From Sporosarcina obsidiansis (GTDB taxonomy: Bacteria; Bacillota; Bacilli; Bacillales_A; Planococcaceae): 64,000 bases of DNA. Below are positions 1 through 7,267 of this stretch, one piece after another. The stretch spans positions 38,190-102,189 of the forward strand of contig NZ_WHVW01000011.1 of assembly GCF_009651005.1 (NCBI RefSeq), written 5' to 3'. Below the pieces are notes generated by a model. The model saw only the letters and a program-made list of their open reading frames with translations, was not told the DNA's origin and did no database searches. The stretch's first letter is position 1; each line of letters starts with the position of its first letter. The position numbers were made by a program, and so were the translations under genes.

Positions 1-670
1 ACTTCTTCAGTTGATCATTGACAATTTGTTCAACTTCTTCTTTCGTTGCAGGCTTTTGCTCAGCAATTTGCTTCTTAATATCAGTCAATAATTGAGCTAC
101 TTCGTCTTTGTCAACGCCCGCTTTTTCAGATAGCTTCGTCGCAAGACTCAATTCATCATTTGCTGTATCGGTCCGCTCCGTATCGAGTACTTCTCCCGAT
201 ACTTCATACGCCTTATAAATACCTACTAACGCAGAATGACCAGTTACCTTTTTCGGAGCTGCTACTTCAACGACTGCATCCTCAATGCCCGCTGTCAGCA
301 TGGCGGTCGCATACATATCAGCAGTTACTTGTGTAATATTGTCAGGAGTGACGATATTAATGACAAGTCCTTCGCCTTCTTCCTGCCTAGTAATTTTCGC
401 AGAAGAATACATGCGCGCGTTACGGTCGCCACCTGAAATGTATTTTATCAAATCGCTACCGTCTACAGACAGCTCTTCCACTTCGGCTTCTTCTGCCACT
501 TTCAAATCCTTTTTGACGCTTTCTTTTTCAGCTTCCGATAGATTCGCACCATATACGACAATCGGCACACCTAACTTTTCATTGATCACTTCGTCTGCCA
601 AAACAGCTGAAGGTGTCATGATGCCGATCATCAAAATGACGGCCAATATAAATGAAAAACCCTTTCTCAT
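1..670 (-). CDS. DUF1002 family exported protein (partial, C-terminus outside window)
   Basis: The frame starts with ATG at 670 and stays open to the left edge, giving about 223 residues without the C-terminus. The first 25 residues (MRKGFSFILAVILMIG, then an AVLADE-like site) form a typical Sec signal peptide, so the product is probably exported. The rest, including PIVVYGANLSEAEKESV and a GGDRNARMYSSAKI segment, matches what I know of the DUF1002 family (YpuA-like in Bacillus), which has no established function. It lies 64 bp after cvfB on the same strand and may be cotranscribed. I am fairly sure of the family and have no basis for a biochemical role. Confidence 0.75.
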   Translation of the reverse strand, partial: MRKGFSFILAVILMIGIMTPSAVLADEVINEKLGVPIVVYGANLSEAEKESVKKDLKVAEEAEVEELSVDGSDLIKYISGGDRNARMYSSAKITRQEEGEGLVINIVTPDNITQVTADMYATAMLTAGIEDAVVEVAAPKKVTGHSALVGIYKAYEVSGEVLDTERTDTANDELSLATKLSEKAGVDKDEVAQLLTDIKKQIAEQKPATKEEVEQIVNDQLKK

Positions 671-734
671 TCGGTTTCCCCTCCTTGTTCTATACAATAG
701 ATACGATGAGGCAAATCAAAAAGTTGCGTTAGAT

Positions 735-1589
735 TTACGATTTGAGAGTGGTCCAACCGTCCTGCTGTACGATTCTTCCTTCTTTCATCAACTTCCCCAG
801 GGCACGTTTGAAGGCACCTTTACTCATTTGGAACATCTCGTTAATCTCATCAGGAGACGATTGATCGGTAAACGGCATCTTCCCGCCAGCCTCTTCCAAG
901 TACGATAAAATTTGTCCACCATCCGTCTGCAGACGATCTTGTTTTCTAGGCAACAACGATCCATTGAGCGTGCCATCATCACGTACACCGATAATCCGAA
1001 GCTCTACTTCTTCCCCTAATCTCGGTTCCTGCAGTCGTTCGGTCTCATGGACAAAAATTCGATATAAATCTTCCGTTAAGAAAAACGAACCTACAGGTAA
1101 TAGACGATAAGCTCTCGCTTTTAAGTTCTGATTGTTCATCTCTTCTTCAGCGATCGAGTAGTGCTCCTGTACTCGCTCTTCAGTGACCAAACGTCCGAAT
1201 AAATTCCCACCTGGATCCGTACGCAATGTCATGTACAATTCATCACCCGGTTGTGGCCACAGCTTCTTTAATTGCGGAAAATCCGCGCGATTGACCAACA
1301 CTTCAAAAGACGAGCCGATATCGACATATGCGCCTTCTTCCCTCTCTAGACGAATCACTTTTGCCCATCCAAATGTATCTATAGTGACAGTCGGGAGCTG
1401 TGCAGTCGCCGCTAATTCGCCTCTTCTATTAATATAGAGAAAAACCTCTACAGTCGCGTGTTCTTCTAAATCTGGCGCTTCAGAGACATTCAAATAAATC
1501 TCTTCTCCGTCTGCATCCAGCACCCATCGCGAGCCTTCTTGTCGAAGAATTTTGAGTTTAGCGAGCTTGCCTGATTGTAATTGTGTCAT
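735..1589 (-). CDS. cvfB: CvfB-like S1-domain RNA-binding protein
   Basis: The 284-residue product fits the CvfB/YitL family: tandem S1-like OB folds over about residues 5-215, then a C-terminal winged helix (about 220-284, with NEMFQMSKGAFKRALGKL and GRIVQQDGW). In Staphylococcus, CvfB binds RNA and affects virulence gene expression; the role here is inferred from family membership. The VDIGSSFEVLV segment near residue 90 is typical of an S1 fold. The ATG is preceded by AAAGGA. The gene begins 15 bp after mntR on the same strand, so the two are probably one transcript. Confidence 0.85.
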   Translation of the reverse strand: MTQLQSGKLAKLKILRQEGSRWVLDADGEEIYLNVSEAPDLEEHATVEVFLYINRRGELAATAQLPTVTIDTFGWAKVIRLEREEGAYVDIGSSFEVLVNRADFPQLKKLWPQPGDELYMTLRTDPGGNLFGRLVTEERVQEHYSIAEEEMNNQNLKARAYRLLPVGSFFLTEDLYRIFVHETERLQEPRLGEEVELRIIGVRDDGTLNGSLLPRKQDRLQTDGGQILSYLEEAGGKMPFTDQSSPDEINEMFQMSKGAFKRALGKLMKEGRIVQQDGWTTLKS

Positions 1590-1604
1590 AAATTATATTC
1601 CTTT

Positions 1605-2012
1605 CTAGAGTGCTCTACTTTTTAACTTCTTTATGAACTCGGGATCTTCCTCTAATGTTTCCACTAAGTCCGTGATACGATCCATCGCATTCCAGCTAAG
1701 GTGATGTTCAATTCCTTCCACATCTCCATAAATGTTTTCTTCTTCCACCCCAATGATACGCAGGAATTGTTCTAATAATTCATGACGGTGTACTAGCTTT
1801 TTCCCAAAACGTAACCCTCGATCGGTCAATACGAGCCCTCGGTAACGTTCATAATGCACATAACCTTCTTTATCAAGGCGTTGCGCCATTTTAGTCACTG
1901 ACGATGGAAGCACAGAAAGCGCCTCTGCCACATCTGACACACGCGCTTCTCCTCTTGCTTCCAATTGTAAATAAATTTGTTCGATATAGTCTTCCATACT
2001 TGGTGTAGCCAT
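1605..2012 (-). CDS. mntR: MntR, manganese-responsive DtxR-family repressor
   Basis: The 135-residue product starts [15 protein letters not shown], nearly the canonical MntR N-terminus. A winged helix-turn-helix lies at about 8-70 and a metal-binding/dimerisation domain follows. Expected Mn ligands are visible: the Asp of SMEDYIE, the His and Glu of [10 protein letters not shown], and the Glu and His of GIEHHLSW. MntR represses Mn uptake genes when Mn(II) is replete. I chose the ATG at 2012 because AGGAGG sits seven bases upstream; a longer in-frame ATG at 2042 has no such site. No Mn transporter is adjacent. cvfB follows after 15 bp. Confidence 0.92.
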   Translation of the reverse strand: MATPSMEDYIEQIYLQLEARGEARVSDVAEALSVLPSSVTKMAQRLDKEGYVHYERYRGLVLTDRGLRFGKKLVHRHELLEQFLRIIGVEEENIYGDVEGIEHHLSWNAMDRITDLVETLEEDPEFIKKLKSRAL

Positions 2013-2062
2013 GACATCGCCTCCTAATTTGACTGCAATCATTCTAAGAATTTGTCATAGAA

Positions 2063-2087
2063 GTTTAAGATTTAATTGGATGGGTAA
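2063..2087 (+). promoter_or_regulatory. SigB-type promoter
   Basis: GTTTAA at 2063-2068 and GGGTAA at 2082-2087 are separated by 13 bases, matching the SigB pattern GTTTAA-N12-14-GGGTAT except for the last base. The -10 ends 35 bases before the ATG of the small membrane protein at 2123. The match is direct; SigB control is inferred. Confidence 0.6.
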
Positions 2088-2122
2088 ACAACCTACACAA
2101 CAAAGAAAAGGAGTGATCCAAC

Positions 2123-2278
2123 ATGGCTCGTTTATTATGGCTCATCATTGTAGTCCTTATTGCGTTATGGCTAGTTGGCCTAGTTATGAAGATCGGTGGC
2201 GGATTTATTCACATTCTTCTAGTAGTAGCAGGTATTATCTTCATCCTACAGTTACTTACCGGTAGACGATCAATATAG
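2123..2278 (+). CDS. Small lmo0937-type membrane protein
   Basis: This is a 51-residue peptide starting MARLLWLIIVVLIALWLVG and continuing through a GGGFIHILLVVAGIIF segment to a basic RRSI end. It contains two short hydrophobic helices separated by a KIGGG turn, the organisation of the lmo0937 (DUF5670) family. The start follows AAAGGAGTG nine bases upstream. A SigB-like promoter lies just ahead, so expression in general stress is likely. The gene converges on the GNAT gene with only 29 bp between stop codons and no clear terminator. Molecular function is unknown. Confidence 0.8.
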   Translation: MARLLWLIIVVLIALWLVGLVMKIGGGFIHILLVVAGIIFILQLLTGRRSI

Positions 2279-2307
2279 TGAAAATCCAATCTATGCTTCT
2301 TCTGCAT

Positions 2308-3405
2308 TCAGGTAATTCTTGCGTACAGACATGTATTTCGCAAGTCTTTCCCGTTAGCAGAGGAAGCATTTTTTCGTAGAACTCCTTCTAGCTGAAAATC
2401 TGCTCGTTTCGCCACAGCGCGACCTTTACAATGGTTTTCATCACAATGAAATTCCACCCGCTGAGCTTGCAAATCTTCAAAAGCAAAACTTACAAGCCCT
2501 CTAATCGCCTCTGTCATATAGCCTTGTCCTTCAAACTTCATATCTAGCCAATAGTCCACTTCAAACTTGCGAATTCGCCAATCAATATGATGTAATCTGG
2601 CAGAACCGATAAATTCACCTGATTCTTTCAAAAACAAATGAAAAGTTAAGTTCTTTCGACTGATAAATTCGGCAACTGCTTGACGGACATGATCCTCAGT
2701 CGTCTCAATTGTCACATCGTTTTGTGCCCATTTTGACCAACGTCGCAGAGACGGCATCGAACGAGAAATTGCACCCCATACATCCATCGCGTCGTTCAAC
2801 TCTGGTGCACGTAAGACTAAGCGTTCCGTTTCAAAGTGTTCTTTAAAATCAGGGATACTTTTTTCGTACATTTCCCGATCTTCCCAACGTACAGGCGTTG
2901 TTGTACCTGCCAGATAATCTTCCCGAGTCATCCCATACGTAACCGCGTCATAGTACGTATTTTCTTTCGGAAAAAACCAAGCCTGTCGCAAATGAGCTTC
3001 CTTAACAAAGCCTGCACGTTCAAAGGCCGTACGCATCGCTGCATTATCATGGCGGGTATGCCCTTCTATTCGGATTTTCTGTTCCGGTAGTTCGAACACA
3101 TACTGCGTCAGCTTCTTTAATGCACGAGAGCCATATCCATATCCTCTGTAACGGTCTGCAATCCGTAGATCAAAAAGTGGGATATCCTCTTGAAGATCAT
3201 ACACTTTGACGATTCCCACTTTTTCATTTTCGTTATTCTCAATCCAAAACGTCTTTACATCATCGGATGCATAGCCGCCTTCTTCAATAGACTTTTCTAA
3301 TAATTCACGGCCAGGCTGACTAATGTCATGATATGGCCAGGAATTCGTTGTCATAAAATGAATTAATAAATCTTGTTCCTCTATTGTCCACTCTTGTAAG
3401 CGCAT
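2308..3405 (-). CDS. Tandem GNAT-family N-acetyltransferase
   Basis: The 365-residue product holds two GNAT folds. The first (about 1-165) has the acetyl-CoA loop in the RYRGYGYGSRALKKL segment. The second (about 185-365) resembles RimJ/RimL enzymes, with ETERLVLRAPELNDA at its start and KFEGQGYMTEAIRGL as its acetyl-CoA loop. Such enzymes acetylate protein N-termini, antibiotics or small amines; the substrate cannot be told from sequence. The ATG at 3405 follows GGAGGAATTTTG. It lies 51 bp downstream of the ArsR-type regulator on the same strand and could be cotranscribed with it. Confidence 0.82.
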   Translation of the reverse strand: MRLQEWTIEEQDLLIHFMTTNSWPYHDISQPGRELLEKSIEEGGYASDDVKTFWIENNENEKVGIVKVYDLQEDIPLFDLRIADRYRGYGYGSRALKKLTQYVFELPEQKIRIEGHTRHDNAAMRTAFERAGFVKEAHLRQAWFFPKENTYYDAVTYGMTREDYLAGTTTPVRWEDREMYEKSIPDFKEHFETERLVLRAPELNDAMDVWGAISRSMPSLRRWSKWAQNDVTIETTEDHVRQAVAEFISRKNLTFHLFLKESGEFIGSARLHHIDWRIRKFEVDYWLDMKFEGQGYMTEAIRGLVSFAFEDLQAQRVEFHCDENHCKGRAVAKRADFQLEGVLRKNASSANGKDLRNTCLYARIT

Positions 3406-3459
3406 CAAAATTCCTCCATCTTGCCTTCTCTATAGCAAGCGCTTCACTGACTGGTTCGA

Positions 3460-3822
3460 TTACGTGGTTTTTTCTGCTTCCATTGCATGCTCATGCGCAA
3501 TTTTCACCAAATCAGCTACATGCTTGTCTGCCAAAGAATAGTATACCATTTTTCCCCGTCTTTCTGATTTCGCCAATGAATGTTCGCGCAAATAGCGTAA
3601 GTGATGAGAAGCCGTAGCCGATGAGGATTGAATTACCGCCGCTACATCACAAACGCACATTTCAGATTCCATTGTTAGGGAATAGGCAATTCTCAGACGT
3701 GTTTCATCAGCTAGTGCTTTAAATATTTGCACCATCTCCCCCACATCAGGAAGTTCATTTTTAATTTTTCGAACTACATCTTCGTGTACGATCGTCACAT
3801 CACATGAATCTAGATTTGCCAC
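3460..3822 (-). CDS. CadC-like ArsR/SmtB metal-sensing repressor
   Basis: The 120-residue product is an ArsR/SmtB winged helix protein. The MCVCDVAAVIQ segment matches the CadC alpha-3 metal motif (ELCVCD), and there is an N-terminal Cys in MANLDSCDV. CadC proteins use the CxC pair plus one or two N-terminal Cys to bind Cd, Pb or Zn and release DNA. The recognition helix is SSSATASHHLRYL. Translation starts at GTG after GAGGTGGCAAT. A sigma-A promoter and a palindromic operator lie upstream, so autoregulation is likely. No cadA-type pump is adjacent; the nearest neighbours are a GNAT gene and the Mrp operon. Confidence 0.83.
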   Translation of the reverse strand: MANLDSCDVTIVHEDVVRKIKNELPDVGEMVQIFKALADETRLRIAYSLTMESEMCVCDVAAVIQSSSATASHHLRYLREHSLAKSERRGKMVYYSLADKHVADLVKIAHEHAMEAEKTT

Positions 3823-3858
3823 ATTGCCACCTCATTCAATAGACTTAAGATTACGGTC

Positions 3859-3887
3859 ATTATATAGAGTACTGTAAGAAAAATCAA
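3859..3887 (-). promoter_or_regulatory. Sigma-A promoter of the ArsR-type gene
   Basis: On the minus strand TTGATT (3882-3887) and TATAAT (3859-3864) are separated by exactly 17 bases, a near-consensus vegetative promoter. The -10 is 36 bases from the GTG start. Confidence 0.75.
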
Positions 3888-3888
3888 A

Positions 3889-3912
3889 TTACTCAAATAG
3901 CTGTTTGAATAA
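3889..3912. promoter_or_regulatory. Palindromic ArsR/CadC-type operator
   Basis: ACTCAAATA and GTTTGAATA flank a short centre and form an imperfect inverted repeat. The shape is the one bound by CadC-type repressors, TCAAATA facing TATTTGA. It lies just upstream of the -35 of the regulator's promoter, between that gene and the end of the Mrp operon. Assignment to this regulator is inferred from position and motif. Confidence 0.55.
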
Positions 3913-3918
3913 ATTCGA

Positions 3919-4290
3919 TCAACCGGAATTCTCCATTTTTTCTCCATGAATTTTTTCGAAAAGCTCATCTTCTGTTGAGATATCCGCTAGCTTGACTTTC
4001 GAACGATAAGCCGCCCGAATGATTACATGCCCAGCAACCGGTGCAGTCAGAAAGACAAATCCAATTCCAAGCAACAATCGCACACTAATGAAGTTTTCTG
4101 AGAAAAGAAAATAGACAAATGCGCCTAACAACGTCAATAGAACTGCCAACGTCGAGCTTTTTGTCGCAGCATGCGATCTCGTATAGACATCCGGCAGCCG
4201 GATCAGCCCGAACACACTAAGAATACTGGCAATACCACCCGTCAAAATCAACAAAGCACCCGCAAACTCACCCATCTCGCTTCCGCTCAA
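3919..4290 (-). CDS. mnhG: Na+/H+ antiporter subunit G (MrpG/MnhG)
   Basis: The 123-residue product has three predicted helices and the MnhG hallmark segment FGLIRLPDVYTRSHAATKSSTL, where the RLPDVYTR..HAAT core is strongly conserved. It is the last subunit of the hetero-oligomeric Mrp antiporter, which exports Na+ in exchange for protons. The chosen start is TTG at 4290, because GAGGGGG lies seven bases upstream. This makes a 23-bp overlap with mnhF; an ATG five codons later is the alternative. The C-terminal tail is charged and cytoplasmic. Confidence 0.92.
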   Translation of the reverse strand: MSGSEMGEFAGALLILTGGIASILSVFGLIRLPDVYTRSHAATKSSTLAVLLTLLGAFVYFLFSENFISVRLLLGIGFVFLTAPVAGHVIIRAAYRSKVKLADISTEDELFEKIHGEKMENSG

Positions 4291-4552
4291 CGATTTTCCC
4301 CCTCTCGATAAATTTCGAAAATGCTATTGTGCCAATGAATGAAAGGATACCTAGAATTAAAATGGCTTCTAAGAAGGCTTTCGTATTCATCATGACAGAC
4401 ACCACCGCAATAGTTGCAATCAAGTTAACACCAATCACATCAAGGGCCACCACACGATCAGGCAAGGAAGGGCCTAAAATAATCCGAATAACCGCCACAA
4501 AAATGGTCAACGCGAACAGTATTACCGATATAGTCAGCATGCCTGCGATCAT
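4268..4552 (-). CDS. mnhF: Na+/H+ antiporter subunit F (MrpF/MnhF)
   Basis: The 94-residue product has three hydrophobic helices with the family signature RIILGPSLPDRVVALD in the first loop. MrpF is a small membrane subunit needed for assembly of the Mrp complex. Its ATG overlaps the mnhE stop in an ATGA arrangement, which implies translational coupling. The short KFIERGKIVERKRDG tail is basic and likely cytoplasmic. Confidence 0.93.
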   Translation of the reverse strand: MIAGMLTISVILFALTIFVAVIRIILGPSLPDRVVALDVIGVNLIATIAVVSVMMNTKAFLEAILILGILSFIGTIAFSKFIERGKIVERKRDG

Positions 4553-5031
4553 CGCGTCACCTCCATAATGGCCTTCTCGAAATTTTTCAATTGCTTAATG
4601 AGACCTTCACGAGACTCTTCTACGTCCATTGCGTGAATATACAACTCGTTCCCTTCCGGAGAAACTTCCATCACCACAGAACCTGGCGTTAGCGTCAGTA
4701 GCATGGACAGCATCGTCACTTCCACATCGCTCGTTAAGATCGTTTCATACTTGAATATGCCTGGCTTGATGCGTAATGTCGGTCGCACAATCTGGGAAAT
4801 GACGACGATGCTAGATTGAATCAATTCTCTAATAAAAATAAGCAAGAGCTTACAAGCTGCGTAAATTCTTCGCAAGTAAAAATGCGTGCCGAAAAAACGG
4901 TTCATAAAAAATATGATACCTATCCCGACTAAAAAACCCATAAAAAATGTAGTGAACTTCAACTCGTCTTCATCCATCAAGGTCATCCATAAAAACGCGA
5001 TGAATAAGTTCAGTAGAAGCTGTAATGGCAT
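4549..5031 (-). CDS. mnhE: Na+/H+ antiporter subunit E (MrpE/MnhE)
   Basis: The 160-residue product begins MPLQLLLNLFIAFLWM and has two or three N-terminal helices, followed by a cytoplasmic domain. That domain carries the MnhE features VRPTLRIKPGIF and LLTLTPGSVVMEVSPEG, the LTPGT-like motif being the most conserved part of the family. It is part of the Mrp antiporter complex. It begins 15 bp after mnhD and overlaps mnhF by 4 bp. Confidence 0.93.
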   Translation of the reverse strand: MPLQLLLNLFIAFLWMTLMDEDELKFTTFFMGFLVGIGIIFFMNRFFGTHFYLRRIYAACKLLLIFIRELIQSSIVVISQIVRPTLRIKPGIFKYETILTSDVEVTMLSMLLTLTPGSVVMEVSPEGNELYIHAMDVEESREGLIKQLKNFEKAIMEVTR

Positions 5032-5046
5032 GCTACATCCCCCTCT

Positions 5047-6531
5047 CTACTCTAAATCGTCACCAAGAACTGCTCGAATATATAGTTCAGGATCGGATAA
5101 GGTATTTGCTGCATCTTGAATATAAGGAGCCAGCAGTTCTGCGCCAATCCCCATCCCGACCACTAATGTAGCAAGTAGTACGAGCGGCAAACCAAGGCTC
5201 TTTTCAAAGGGAACCTGATCATCTTCACTAATTGTCGTTTCTCCCCAAAAACTATTCAAGAAAATACGAAGCAATGAATACAGCACACCGATACTGGATA
5301 AGAATGCTACAGCTAAGAGCATATACGAACCCGTCTCAATTGCACCCAAGCCAAGATACACTTTGCCGATAAAACCGCTTAACGGTGGAATCCCCGCAAT
5401 GGCAAGCATTGTCAGGAAAAACAACCAGCCAACTAGCGGATAATTTCGGATCAGCCCACTAAGCTCCGTAAACTTCGAGCGCCCTGTCAAATACACCACC
5501 GTACCTGCCAATAAAAATAACAATGCTTTACTGACCATATCGTGAACCAAATAGTAACTAGCCCCTTGAAAAGCAGTTTGGTTCGAAATCGCAAGGCCTG
5601 CTAATACAAAACCAACTGAAATGATGACATTATAGGAAACAATTTGACGAATATCCGAATACGCGATAGCACCCAAACAACCTCCAACCATCGTCACGAT
5701 TGCTAATACACCGATCATTCGAAAAATCAGGGGATCATGCACAAATATTAATGTGAACATCCGATATAGCGCATAAATACCCACCTTCGTCAACAAGGCG
5801 CCAAATAATGCCGCCACTGCTGTAGGAGGTGCAGCATACGAACCCGGGAGCCAGAAATACAACAACAATCCGGCTTTCAAGCTGAATACCAATAAAAATA
5901 CGATACTGATTAAAGTAAGCAGCGGTCCTTGACCCACTTCTGATACACGGACCGCGATATGTGCCATATTCAATGTACCGATCGCGCCATACAAATAGGC
6001 TACACCTAGCAAGAAAAACCAAGAGGCCAGCACATTGATCAGTACATATGTGATGCCTTCCTTCAACTGCGTCTTACGTCCACCCAATGTAAGGAGAACA
6101 TATGATGCAAGCAACATCACTTCAAAACAGACGAATAAATTAAACAAATCACCCGTCAGAAAAGATCCATTGACACCTGCAACTAAAAAAAGAAAGAATG
6201 GATAAAAAAACATCTTCTCCGTCTCTACTCCTGTTGTCACGAACGCATAGAGCAGGATGATACCAGACACCACGCAAGCCGCCAGCACGAGCAACATAGC
6301 AAACGAATCGCCTACAAATAAAATGCCATGTGGCGGCAGCCAATCCCCAAAATCTAATCTCATGATGCCAGTTTGATGGATATGTACCAAGCAGTATGCC
6401 GCCACGCCAGCAGACAATGCCAAGGTAATGACGCTTACTAGCCGTTGAAGCCGGATATATGGCCGAAGAAATACAAGGAGAACTCCCATCAAAATAGGCA
6501 AAATCATTGGTACTACTAGTAAATTATTCAT
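5047..6531 (-). CDS. mnhD: Na+/H+ antiporter subunit D (MrpD/MnhD)
   Basis: The 494-residue polytopic protein is homologous to the NuoL/M/N proton-pumping subunits of complex I, with about 14 helices. It shows the quinone-oxidoreductase/Mrp core, including LFNLFVCFEVMLLASYVLL with its conserved Glu, and LPGSYAAPPTAVAALFGALLTKVGIYAL. MrpD is one of the two proton-channel-like subunits of the antiporter. I start it at ATG 6531, giving MNNLLVVPMILP with GAGG eight bases upstream and an 8-bp overlap with mnhC; an upstream in-frame start at 6552 lies inside mnhC. Confidence 0.94.
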   Translation of the reverse strand: MNNLLVVPMILPILMGVLLVFLRPYIRLQRLVSVITLALSAGVAAYCLVHIHQTGIMRLDFGDWLPPHGILFVGDSFAMLLVLAACVVSGIILLYAFVTTGVETEKMFFYPFFLFLVAGVNGSFLTGDLFNLFVCFEVMLLASYVLLTLGGRKTQLKEGITYVLINVLASWFFLLGVAYLYGAIGTLNMAHIAVRVSEVGQGPLLTLISIVFLLVFSLKAGLLLYFWLPGSYAAPPTAVAALFGALLTKVGIYALYRMFTLIFVHDPLIFRMIGVLAIVTMVGGCLGAIAYSDIRQIVSYNVIISVGFVLAGLAISNQTAFQGASYYLVHDMVSKALLFLLAGTVVYLTGRSKFTELSGLIRNYPLVGWLFFLTMLAIAGIPPLSGFIGKVYLGLGAIETGSYMLLAVAFLSSIGVLYSLLRIFLNSFWGETTISEDDQVPFEKSLGLPLVLLATLVVGMGIGAELLAPYIQDAANTLSDPELYIRAVLGDDLE

Positions 6532-6856
6532 CCTTCTGCCCTCGCAATTCAAGTCCTCGACCAGACTCCTGATAGACTCGATAGGACAACACTAATAAAA
6601 AAGCTGTAACCGCGAAGCTAATGACAATCGCAGTCAATATCAAGGCTTGTGGCAAAGCATCTGTATACTCCGCTGCCGATTCTTGAAGTAGCGGTACATC
6701 TCCCTTTTTTAAACCGCCCATCGTCAGCAATAACAAATGAATAGCATGAGAAAGAATTGCGGTTCCTAAAATCATCCGCAACATTTCCTTTGATAGTAGC
6801 AAATAGACACCTACCGCCACCAATACACCAACCAGAAGGGTAATTAATGTTTCCAT
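6524..6856 (-). CDS. mnhC: Na+/H+ antiporter subunit C (MrpC/MnhC)
   Basis: The 110-residue protein with three helices is homologous to NuoK. It starts METLITLLVGVLVAVGVYLLL and contains LPQALILTAIVISFAVTAF, the conserved QALILTAIVI segment of NuoK/MnhC. It is a membrane subunit of the Mrp antiporter. Its ATG overlaps the mnhB stop by one base (TAATG), and it overlaps mnhD by eight, so these genes are translationally coupled. Confidence 0.94.
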   Translation of the reverse strand: METLITLLVGVLVAVGVYLLLSKEMLRMILGTAILSHAIHLLLLTMGGLKKGDVPLLQESAAEYTDALPQALILTAIVISFAVTAFLLVLSYRVYQESGRGLELRGQKDE

Positions 6857-7260
6857 TACTCCACATCCTCACTGATTCCCAAAATAATCGTTACTACCAC
6901 TCCAAGTACCGTCAGTGCAACGCCTGCTTCAAAAATCGTCATCGTCCCAAGTTCCGTTTCTCCAAATACCGGTAAATCTACAACTTTTGTCGTCTGCGAT
7001 AAAAAAGGAGCGCCAAACACTAAAGACAATACACCCGTGCCTACCGCCAATAAAACACCTAACGCAGCGACACGCTTAAAATCAAACGGTGTTCCCCGAT
7101 GAACCGTCTCGATATCATAGACAAGATACAGCAACACAAACGCCGAGGAGAGCACCAATCCACCAATAAAACCGCCACCTGGATTGTTATGGCCAGACAA
7201 AAACAATTCCACTCCAAATGTTAAAATGATAAAAAACACAATTTTCGTCACGGTCTGCAA
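6856..7260 (-). CDS. mnhB: Na+/H+ antiporter subunit B (MrpB/MnhB)
   Basis: The at least 134-residue product has four helices and the MnhB signature SGHNNPGGGFIGGLV. The first conventional start is TTG at 7260, but it lacks a ribosome binding site. Homologous N-termini read roughly NDVILQTVTK, and here those residues are encoded upstream of that TTG. A CTG at 7281, nine bases after GGGAG, would restore them and give 141 residues overlapping mnhA by 14 bp. The boundary is therefore uncertain; the identity is not. It acts in the Mrp Na+/H+ antiporter. Confidence 0.92.
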   Translation of the reverse strand: MQTVTKIVFFIILTFGVELFLSGHNNPGGGFIGGLVLSSAFVLLYLVYDIETVHRGTPFDFKRVAALGVLLAVGTGVLSLVFGAPFLSQTTKVVDLPVFGETELGTMTIFEAGVALTVLGVVVTIILGISEDVE

Positions 7261-7267
7261 GATTACA

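Noticed and set aside
285..908. 207-residue plus-strand frame
   Set aside because: It is antisense to the DUF1002 and cvfB genes, has no ribosome binding site, and shows no protein-like conservation.
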